Assembly: GCA_033239525.1 (NCBI GenBank)
Contig: BSYO01000038.1
Span: 3,425,556-3,489,555 of the forward strand
From: Nepenthes gracilis
Lineage: Eukaryota; Streptophyta; Magnoliopsida; Caryophyllales; Nepenthaceae
Reading direction: 5' to 3'
DNA: 64,000 bases
Shown here: positions 36,901-48,900 of the stretch, in pieces
How the letters are laid out: every line of letters begins with the position of its first letter
Numbering within the stretch: position 1 is the first letter of the stretch
Notes under the pieces: model-generated
Databases searched by the model: none
The model's input: only the letters and a program-made list of their open reading frames with translations
Told to the model about the DNA's origin: nothing
Program-made: the position numbers and the translations under genes

Positions 36901-39900
36901 TGAATCAAAAACCAAAAAAATAATTGCAATCCGACTCAAAATCAAATTGAATAGTTCAGTTATCCTAATTTTTAGTTTAATTTTAATGGCTTTTTTTAAT
37001 ACCCTAACCATAATAATGATATAAGAAAACTCTAATAATAATGAACTAAGAAAACTATAACTATGAGAAAATCCTAATAATGACATAAGAAAACATTGAA
37101 AAACAATTAAAGACTAACATTAATAAAACTAACAAATAAAATTTTAAATCCTAATCACATTGGTTGCCAAAGAAAAAGCCTATAAAAAAGATGAAAATAT
37201 CAATATTGATAGTAGTCATATTAGTATTGGATATATCGGATAATATATGTCGGTATCAAACATATTAGAAGAAAAAAATTATGAAAATCATAAACTAATA
37301 ATTTATCAGCTGAAATATTGTAATATTATTTCGGTATCAAGAAATATCAGTATAAAAAAATTTAATACCAATACATATTGAATGATATATATATATATAT
37401 ATATATATGCCCCCGTAAGAATAAAATTGAAAATATAATGTTATAATTTACTGAGACTTACAATCTTCAAACGGAGGTAGACCCCACTTTTCTGGTCGCA
37501 GATCAAGTAGAGAGTTAATGACCTCATCGGCTGACGTATACAGATTTGCCTGTTTTTGAAGTGAAGGAACAGCAACCACTTCCATTCCGGCGGTCTTCCC
37601 AGCTGTAACACCAGGTCTAAACAACCATAGCATTTCAAATTTCAAGAAATCAAAATTGTCACAATTTTTTTATCAACTATTTTTAGCTTCACAAGATAAA
37701 TTTATTTCATGAATTAAAAAATCATCATATTATTTTATAATTTTAAATACAAATTAAACATTCAGAGAATATATAACTCAATAGTAAACATTGATTTCCA
37801 AAAGAACTTGAAATCAACTTCTCTCCTGTCACCTTTTTCAGTCTTTCTAAACGAGAGTCCAAAGAATTTTGCTAATGTGTGGTTTTATTCCAAGAAGACT
37901 TCTTAAATCGTAAGTTGATAGAGAAGTTACCAAGCTTCCTTTTATAACCAAGTCTGAAAACTGTCAACTTAATTCAGAAAAAACCATCATTGTTGTTTAT
38001 AAAATAGAAAGATAATATATTCCTTTATTACACAAATATCATTCTTTTTATTAAAAATCAAACTAATTATGAAATTAATTTCTCTAATAAACTATAACAA
38101 AATCATACATAATCATAACATTTAATCGTTTCAATAAATTATTAAATATATTTCACTCTTATGGGTCAATTCTAACCCCACGTGGATCAATAAACTTTTT
38201 TTTTTCCCCCAAATATATGGAACAATAACTTTCGAAGCTCAAGGTATATGCATAATTTGACCACAGCAATAGGTAACAGTCAGAAAAATCAAATAATTGA
38301 ATACCTTAGCATAGATCAGCTGAAAGATGCCACAGTAAGCAGTTATTGAGCTATGTATGGAAAACTAAGCATGAACATCGGTAGAATGCGGCCATGACAT
38401 AATACCAGCATGCTATTATTTTTTAGAAATGATGACAGCGAATTGGGGCATGTTAATTAGAATTATAGTTCATTACTTTTTTAATCAATAAACAACTCAA
38501 ACAGCAATAAACATGCATGTTTTTTATTTCTTTACCTATCAATATTAATGAACCACACTATAACATCTTCAACAAGCAATTATTTTAGAACAATAATAAT
38601 GATATAACTTAAGAAATTACGATAAAATTTAATATAACAAATTGTTCTAAATTAATCAACATCTATATTTTAATTTTTACCAATTTACTATTTCTAATTG
38701 CCAAAAAATATAAGTATAAATTATAAGCGAAGTCCAAAACGTGCTTGAGCATATCCCAAATTGTCCAAAATGCGTTCAAAATGTTTTTGAACATGCCGGA
38801 CAGGGTCAAAAGTTTTTTAAAAACTAAAAAAGTGTGTCAAGGCATGTTTGGATAGTGTTGGCATCGAACACCAACAATTTAACTCCAGAAGAGTGTTTGT
38901 GGTTTTTAGGTTGTAGTCATCGAATTTGGTTAGATATAAATATTGGCCAATATGCAGATATTTCTCGATACCATGATAATATAGTGATATATTTTCGTAT
39001 CAATAATATATTATAATATATCAGCTGATATTTAAAATATCAACCGATACAATATTATAGCTTACGATTTTTAGAAATATTTTTTATTTTGACATATCTG
39101 ATATTAATACATATCGTTTGATATGAAATTATTGCGATCGATGTTAATACCAATATTTCTAAAAGTTTGCATTTTCAAACACTAAACATATGGCTTGATT
39201 AGAAGGCCAACACATTTCAATAATCTAGAAAGTGAAGCAACTTACATGGAGTCTTCAACGACTAGGCAGCTTGAAGGTTCAACATTTAGTCGCTTAGCTG
39301 CTTCCAGAAATCTTGTGAAGTAAAAAAGCAAAAAGTAAGAACCTCTAGTATTATCGGATTGCCTTCCTCCACAAGAATTGACTAAGTCATTGATGTAAAT
39401 ATCTATTAATATTATAAATATCGGTCATATATATTGATTTCGAGATCCCAATATTGATATTTTTCGATACTAAGATAATATTGTGATATATTTTTATATC
39501 GGCGATATATCACGACAGATCAACCGAACAGCCCAGTTAGCTTATGGTTTCTAGAATTTTATTTCTTTTTGATATATTCAATACTGATACGTATTATACA
39601 ATAATATCGGTATGACCATAATTGATATTAATATTGATATTGTCATTCTTGTACTACATCAAACATTTTGCACTCACATTTCAGGCGATGGCTTCCCGAT
39701 GCGCACTTCGTCACCACCAATTATGACAGAAAATGATTCTTTCCAACCTATCAATATTTAGAATAAAAGAAATGGTCATAACGGTTGCAGTGCACGTTGA
39801 GACACACATTTTGACTGAGAGAGAGTGCCACCCCAAAAACCCCCCCATCTAGTGCATAAGGATCGAGTTTAATTGATCTCACTAAAAATAACTATATATA

Positions 39901-42900
39901 AAAAGAAATTAGACACTGATATATATATATATATTACTAACCTTATTGAAATTTTATTATTGGCCCCACGAGGTTTATTCATTAACTGTCGTGACTCACT
40001 TATCTATTTGAGATTAGGCAATTTTTTACTATCTTTTTTTTACCAAAAACAATAGCCTAATTGTTTTGAATTTATTATGCTAAAAAATAGTAAAATTTTA
40101 GAAAAGTTAATCTTTCATTATACTTTTTATAAAAAAATAGTCTATTGATTTTACTGGAAAAAAAAAAAAAATCGTGAATCAGCTCTTACCCCCAGGGAAT
40201 CAGTTAAGGATCATGAGATTGACATAACCAGACGATATAATATTTTTCATTCTACATGCTCTGGGAGAGTTTGAGGCCAATGTCATTGGTCTATCTGAGA
40301 TCAGTTGATTTTTTTGTTATCTTCTATAAAAAATAATAATAACAGTAATAGCCTAATTGTTGTAGATTTACTATCTTAGAAAATAGCAAAATTGTGGAAG
40401 TGTTAATATTTCATGATAATTTTTATTAAACACTTGTATATTGACCCTACTGAAAAATATTCTTGAATCTGTCATCGCCCCTTGGAATTAGTAAAGGATC
40501 TTGAGATTTACATACCCTGATGATATAATATTTCTTTTCTATGGTTGCACTGGTAGAGTTTGAGGCCAATGCCATTGGTCTATCTGATATTAATTGATTC
40601 TTCACTATCTTTTACCAAAAATAATAGCCTAATTGTTTTAAACCTACTCTGTTATAAGACAGTGAAATTATGAAAGTTTCACCATCTTTGTGATACCTTT
40701 TTTTAAAATGAAAAGAGTCATATATTGAACCTACTAAATAATCTTGCTTTTTGCCCTTGGCCTCGGGGATTTAGCTAAGGATCTTGAGATCGACTTACCC
40801 TAATGATACACTATTTTCCGTTCTACACTTGCTCTAAGAGAGTTTAAGGCCAATGCCATTAGTCTTTTTGAGATTAATTGATTTTTCACTATCTTATTAA
40901 CAAAAACAATAGCCCAATTGTTTTAAATTTACTCTATTAAAAAATAGTAAATTGTAGAAGTGTTAAGTTTTTCACGGTACTTTTTATGAAAGCAATTTTA
41001 CATTGACTCTACGGAAAAAAATCTTGAATCCACCATTGCCCACCAGGAATTAGTAAAGGATCTTGAGATTGGTATTCGATGATTATAAGATATTTTGAGT
41101 TCTGCGCTTGCTCTCAGAGAATTTGTGTAACACACAAGTGCTTAAATATTCTCTATGGCATCAGAAATTAACTAACATAAGTGAATTATTAAGAAAAATC
41201 GTGGCTTCAGGTAAAAAAAATTAAACAATTAAGGGAAGAGCATAAAGGCCTAACCCAAGCATAAAAGGCGTCTGTGCGTAGATTGTAAAACCCAATTACA
41301 AAAATCTACATTATGATATCAAAATTAATTATATAAAGTGAATTTTTAAAAATAATTGTATATTTGTATGAAAAACTATTTGAGGGGGATAGAGCTGGCA
41401 CCTGACCCACACAGGTGCAATTCTCAACCATGGCTTAGCAGTATGGACAGCACACACTCGTGGTGAATGCACACTTGTGCACGGCTTAGCAGAATAGGTG
41501 ACATTCATGCATAAAAGAGGCAAGTTCATGCATAGGCTAACAAAATAGGCATTGCTCGTGCATGCATATGTTTTGTCTAGGCACTTACTTGACTCCTAAC
41601 TGATACTTGTTCGCCAGTCCAATTATATGAAGAATTTCATGCGTGGTTTGGGTTATTTGTGGGGAGATCTCGAGAAATGAGAGAAAAAGAAAGAGTGAAG
41701 AGAGAGAAGAGGAGAGATAAGATGAAGGAAAGTAGTTTCGAAGCAATTACGAATTAGATTTGGGTAATACTTCAATATAAAGCAAGTACATCTAAGTTTA
41801 TTTCTTATTTATTGTTCAAATCTTTTGATTATCTCTTCGATATCTACATCCATATTGTCCTTTGATGTTTATTTATATTTATATTTGACATATATGCCAA
41901 TTTTACTTTCATTTATGAGATTGAAGGCTTATGACTACATCTATGAAATTTGTCATAAAATCATGAGATCTTTATATATTTGATATTACATGTCATTTTA
42001 TATAAGTATTTAACAGAATGCCACTTTGAATTTGTAAATATTATTTGTTTTCTAAAGTTGAAAAAATTCTTATATTTGTTAGTTGTTATATAGTTTTCAT
42101 TCTGACTAAATAAGATTCATTATAGAGAATTAATAGAATAGTTCGAACGTGTATTGTTTATTATTTATAAGCAAAGATTGTTGCCTAACATCCAGGGGTT
42201 CAAAAAATGACGTTTGACTTCTTCTACAAGAATAATATGAAATCAACCTACCCATATGTCTTTAATATGGGCATAAAGCCTAGGCTATGGGCAATTTACA
42301 TAACTCAATTTTCGATATTCAACCCCTATTGGTGAGGTTATTGGTGATCATTGGCTCCTATATTCTTATACTCTTATGTTTTTGGCATGTTTTTATCGAC
42401 ATATCATTGATTTCAGTATTTCTACATTCGATTATCATTGTCCTTTTCCATATTTATTCATATATATCCACATATATAAATTATATATACTTTGTTGAGT
42501 GTTAAACTCATTTTAATCTCTTTACATAACCTTCCATATTAGTGGATATGGATCTCTTGAAGGGTTTGGATGGAGACTCTCAATATTTTATTTTTGTCAT
42601 TTATTGTTGAAATATACTATATTAGAATCAAAATTTGTGCATGTTATTAAGAGATGGTTTATCTATATTTAGGTTGGTGAGCCATTGTAAATTTATGTTA
42701 TTGTTTGACGTTGATGTTATGAATGGTTATTGGTAGGCGTTTTCCTTATGTATGATGGGCACTTAACAAATGCTTTGACAATTAGGCCAAACAATGAGAG
42801 TTTGGCTAGAATTCTGTAAATTAGTGATATATTTTTATAATTGTTTAACAGTATTTGTTATAAGATTGTATTTCGGTACGTGATTAAGTTTTTGAGGTTA

Positions 42901-45900
42901 TTATAATTACACTTTTATACTGGGATTGTGACATAGATTACAGAATTGGGACACCCGATGGATGCAGGTAGGGAAGCTTGTGTGTGCACAACAGTAGAAG
43001 TTATGCCTAATGTACACATGATGGGCCTTTATGTGCCGGTGGAAATAGGTGGGCATTTAAGGCCGTGCATGAAGGACGAACTGAGCTAGCAACTTATAGT
43101 TTCACACCTAATGATCACACGAATAGTGTTTGTGTGCCAGCCTGTATATATATTAAATCTCAAGCGATTTTTAATTCATTTTTTTAATTTTCAAGAGATG
43201 AGAGAGAGAAATGAGAAGAAAAGTGAGATAGAGAAATGTGATTTTGGTGATATTTCAAGCTAGATCTTGGTGATTTCAACTTAAGATAAAAATATTTAAA
43301 CTAATTTCTTCATTTGTAGCTAAAATTTTCAGAATAGTCTTCATAATCCTTGTCTTACTTCATATGCATGTAACATTTCTTTACTTCTCCTGAGTTTGGT
43401 TTGTATGTATGTCAATTTCACTAATAGATTATGAGATTTTGAAGACTTGTGCTTAAGTTTATAAAATCATTGAAAAATTATAATATTTGTTTAGTATATT
43501 GTCTTGCATGTCCTTATGTAAAAATTTGATGGGGGAAAAAAACTCTATCACAAAGTTTGTTATTTGTTTTTCAAAGTTGAACATTTGTTTAAATATATAA
43601 AGTTTTTTTTTGTCTAAATAAGAATCATTATAAATAATTAACAGAATATATTTAAATATGTTTTAGTATATTAATTTATAAACGAAAGATTACCTAACAT
43701 CTATTGGTTAAAAAGTGGCATTTATCCTCGTTTATAAGGCATAATATGTAGTCAACTCACCCACAAGTTTTGAATAGTGATGTACAGCCTGAACTATCTA
43801 GTAAGAATCTATAGTCTGAGCTTTAATATTTGACCGTAGTCGGGAAGATTTATCGCTAACCCTCGGTTCTTACTTTTGTTCTAACTTTTCAGTATTCTGC
43901 ATATGATTATTGTCATTGTCCTATCCAAATTTTTTGCCATCTATATGTGTATATTTATTAACTTTGTTGAGCTTTAAGTTTAATCTTGTCATATTTTGTT
44001 ACCTTTTAGATTAGCAAATATCGATCTCTTGTAGAGTTTTAGACATTGAGAAATTCTCCAAAAGATTAGCTTTGAAGTGGCCTTATTTGTTTTTTTTTAG
44101 AATGTTAGATGTTTATGAAACAGTTGGGTTATATTAGTGCTGGCATGTATTATTATGTTTGGAACATTTCTAATGTGGCCGGGGGACTCCAGCTACACTT
44201 TGTATGATGATAATGTTGAGCTATAATTTGTAGACGATTTTTCATTCATATTTTGTTAAGCTTGAGTAGGTACTTGGGGCCAAATTTGGAAGTTTTAAAT
44301 GTATCATTGGATGGCATACAAATATTATTGGATTAGCTAATGTTTTGTGCAAAATCTTGACCAGGTCCTTGTTAATTGTTTTTATGACATGATTATATTT
44401 GTATTTGTTACAGGGGTCGTGACAATTTGATGCCAATGTCATTGGTCTATCTGAGATTAATTGATTTTTTCTATATTTTTACCAAAAATATAGGCTAATT
44501 GTTTTAAATATACTCCGTTAAAAAATAGTGAAATTGCAAAAGTGTTGATTTTTTCATAATATTTTTTACGACCCTACTGAAAAAGTCTTGAATCTGCCAT
44601 TGCCCCCCACGATCACTAAAGGATCATGAGATTGACATACCCTGATGATCCGATATTTTGAGTTCTATGCTTGCTCAGGGAGGGTTTGAGGCCAATGTCA
44701 TTGGTCTATCTGTGAGATTAATTCATTTTTTTCACTGTCTTTTCCTCAAAACAATAGCCTAATTGTTTCAAATCTACTCTGTTAAAAAATAGTGAAATTG
44801 TGGAAGTGTTAATTTCTCATGATAATTTTTATGAAAACACTTGATATTGACCCTACTATAAAAAAATTTTTGAATCCAACTTTACCCTCGGGAATTATTA
44901 AGGATCATGAGATTGAATTACCCTCGGGAATTCATTCTATGCTTGCTCTGGGAGGGTTTGAGGTGAATGTTAATGGTTTATCCAAGATTAGTTGATTTTT
45001 TAATGTCTTTATGGCAAAAAGAACAATAGCCTAATTGTTTTAAATTTATTCTGTTAAAAAATAGTGAAATTATGGAAGTGATAATTTTTCATGATAAAAA
45101 AATCTTGAATCCACCCTTGCCCCTGGGAATTAGTATACGATCATGAGATTGACATACCCTGATGATATGAAATTTTCTGTTCTATACTTGCTTTGGGAGA
45201 GTTTGAGGCCAATGCCATCGGTACGCCATGGCCATGCAAATGCTTTATCAATCGGTTAGCTCCTGGAAGAGATTTTATGTTGCACCAACTGCTACAAAAT
45301 GGTAATAGACATATCACATCACCACAAAAGTAGTTAAAGATGGAAAGAAAGCATATAACATGCCAGTAAAATAGGAGAGAGCCACAGACTCACGTAATTT
45401 AATTGAATATGATTCAATAATAATGCAGGAATCCTTAGATTATTTCTTTCCTCACCAGAGAGCAAAAAATATGATGGCATCAAATAATAACACCAAGGGA
45501 CTAGTATAACAACGAGACTAAAGTGTAGTGAGGAGGTCAAAAAGTGCATGAAAGAGACCAGCCAAACAAAAATATCAAGATGAAAAAAAAACAAAAACAA
45601 ACAGTTACCTATGTAGATGATTAAACAGCAGATTGATCAATGACTCGCATATCCCCTAGTTAAGGAATGCTCTTTAGCAGGATAACTAGAATATCTAATG
45701 CGAGAACTCAATACATGAAGAGATTTCTGAACTAAAGAAGAATGAGACATAAAACCTTATTCCATTGCCTACTAGAGTAAAGCCATTTTCTTTTAAGTAT
45801 GAGATTCACAAAGACATTTTTTAGATGCATCTTTGACTATGCCATTTTTTAGTTTTATCTTAACTTGTTGCAGAAGTTGCTCCCGCTCCAGAATTACTTC

Positions 45901-48900
45901 AAGGAAAGATAGGAATGATTGTTGAATGCAGATGTGAGCAGGAAAAGGATATTCACTTACTTACCTTTATGAAGAAAACTCAATAGTAAAAGGGATGCAA
46001 CTCAATTATTTTCCTGGGGTTAGAGAAAGAAAGATCAAGATGAAAGCCAATAACAATGAAGTACTTTCACTTGAGTGAAAGCGAGAAAGATAAATTGTTA
46101 TTCATTAAAAATCAATAGGAAGTCCATTTGTTCAACAGGTCGGCCTCATCGGTCCTTTGGTTCACATACTCTGACTTAGCTACACAACCAGGGGTATGAA
46201 CCACCTGAAAAGCAAGCTAGTACAATAAGCGGCCCCCTTGCTTTGCTTCTTGAATTCTTTACTGGACAACGGCAAGTGAAGTGGCGTCGGTTAGGAGGAA
46301 GATTCCTTCTGATCTAATTGAATAAGACCAAACTCTCAAAACAACCTCTATAATGTCTCACCAAACTACACAACTTTAATCCTCATCGCTTCCAGAAAGA
46401 AAAGCCCTGTTTTTTCCAATACCTTCTTTCATAGTAAGACCTTCTTTCTGAATATTCCCCTTGTTTCACTTATAGAATAACGATTTCTTTAGTTTGCATT
46501 GCATGTGAAAAAAAATGAGAAGATATTTGTAACGATATTTGGGCATCCTCCTAACAAAACGGAGGACTTTATTTAGTGACAATCTAGAAAAAAAATTCTC
46601 CAATACTATGCTCAAGCCAGATACTCTTTTATGATAGTTTTGTCGTCAGCCCATTGCTAACGTTGAAAAGCTTCAAGGTGGCTTGGCTGGCTTGTCATCC
46701 ATAAGTTTAAATCAATCTCTTAAAAATCTATTCCAAAATCTAATCTATTCTATCCTACAAAGAAAGAGGTAAAGCGGCACGGGAAGTGGATTCCAAATTA
46801 TGAAGCTGAAAAGCAAAGAGACAAGAATGAAGATATTTGACCTTAAAAACAAAGTTTTTATCAAGGCTTTTGCTATGTGCAAATTCAACCACATCTAAAA
46901 CTGCAACCATTATTGACCCATGCATATATAAAACCAGCAATGCAACAGGTGATTTAAGCAAAAAGTAAAACAAACAAACAAGATAAAACAAAGACACAGA
47001 CATGCTCATTGTAAAGCACAGTAACAATAATAAAGGCAACAAAAGGGATTGCCTAATCAAATAAAATTATGCCTTTAAAGACACAACATCAGTTAATTCA
47101 ATCAACTCCAATAATTCAGTGGACTGATACAGATTTTTGCTGACAACAAAACCTCAGGAAATGAGATAATGAAGGAATGAGATTTTAACTATAATAAAGA
47201 ACAAAAAACATGTATTTATGAGATTAGTATATTTTCCCATCTTAAACAAAGCATTCTCCACCTTCAATATGGGGTATGAAGCTATATTCAAACAAAGCAA
47301 CCATTGTACTATATATTCCAATTATAAAGGATTAGAACCTTATTTCGAAAAAGCACACCAATAATAGATGCAAATATCGGCAAATATGATCATGATCAAG
47401 CTCCTTTGATTTCGATATTTTCCGATAATATGATATTATAGTAACATGTTGTCATATTTGCCACATATCGGCTGCTATTGATAGACCTAACATTTGACCG
47501 ATATATTGGTCAATACAGCCAATATAGTTCTATTAGTGTACGATTCTTAGAAATTTTTTTTTCTAATATATCCAATACTGATATTAATTATCCAATATGT
47601 TTGATTGCAATACAGTCGCAAATAATATTGATATCGATATTTTCATCCATGTTGCCAATATTCATGGACAGCTTTGCTGGAGGTGGAATCCTTCTTAAGA
47701 CCTAACTATTAGCTAGCAACAGTTCGACATTGCACCCCAATAAAATCTAAATAGACTTCAAATTATTCACAGCATATATCAGATAGAATATGTCAAAACA
47801 CTAGAATGTAAAAGCCCTAATTTCTTGATGTTTCAATCCAAGGAAATACAGCAAGAAGAGCGTAAGTATCATTTCTTACTGCTCGGAGAACATCGGCTTT
47901 ATTTCAGATAAGAAGTCATCTGTTGCACAAGGTAACTCGTAATCTTCCACAATAGCAGCGGCAGCTTCCAAAGGTGTTTTCCCTACTATTCTATGCGCTT
48001 CTCTTCCATCCCACTTCTTTCCATACTTAACCAAGAAAACTCTCAAAACATTAGCCACCACTCCATCTGCACAAAATGAAACACAATCCTTACCAAGACA
48101 AGCAACAAATCGAAAGGCATAAACCATATTCCAAACTCCATTACCCATTTTAATAATCATGAGCACCCCAGAATATGAATAGCTTTCTCATTTTTTATAA
48201 ACAATAAATTTGAAAATATAATCGAATAAGCTAAATGTTCGAATTGTCCCACGTGGCATATATTTTGTAATTTGCTGAAATAATTAAAGGTTACGATTCT
48301 GTATTTTATTATATTTTATTAGAAAAGTATTCCTTTTAATAGTTCCAGTGTTTGATAGAAAAAAAAGACATATTTATACTTAAGGGATCAACCATCTTCC
48401 TACCTATAAATAATAGAATTGTTGATTTTTTGTGGAGGATAATCAGTGGCAGTTTTTTTAGATGATGTGGGATAATTTTCAAATATAAATTGAAGGAAGT
48501 TTTTTAACTTTCCATTATATTTGAATTTAAGAACCCTCAAAAAAACATTGTACATGATCCAACTCAACATATAAAATTCTATTAACTCTTATGAAGGACG
48601 AGAGATAAGAGTAAATGAAGGAAAATTGATTACAAGTTCTTCGAGATAAGAACTTAAAGCATAGATTCATATAGGTTATGAATATTACTACTAAAATATA
48701 AAATAATCTGATGATCCAACGATCCGTAAAATGATTTTATCACATAAGGTCTCACAATGAACACATTGAAGCTCCTAACCATATTAAAAAAAGTTAAACC
48801 AACATAAAACTACAACTTCCATTTCCAAACCATATCTCCCAACGCATATCAGATACAAAGACCATCTAACTATGTTAGAATATTTCTTAAAATACGCGCC

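Noticed and set aside
46755..47060. 101-codon leucine-rich minus-strand frame resembling a membrane protein
   Set aside because: It lies within FMN/FHY intron 2, starts in AT-rich low-complexity sequence and matches no family I know. The hydrophobic run comes from T-rich DNA.
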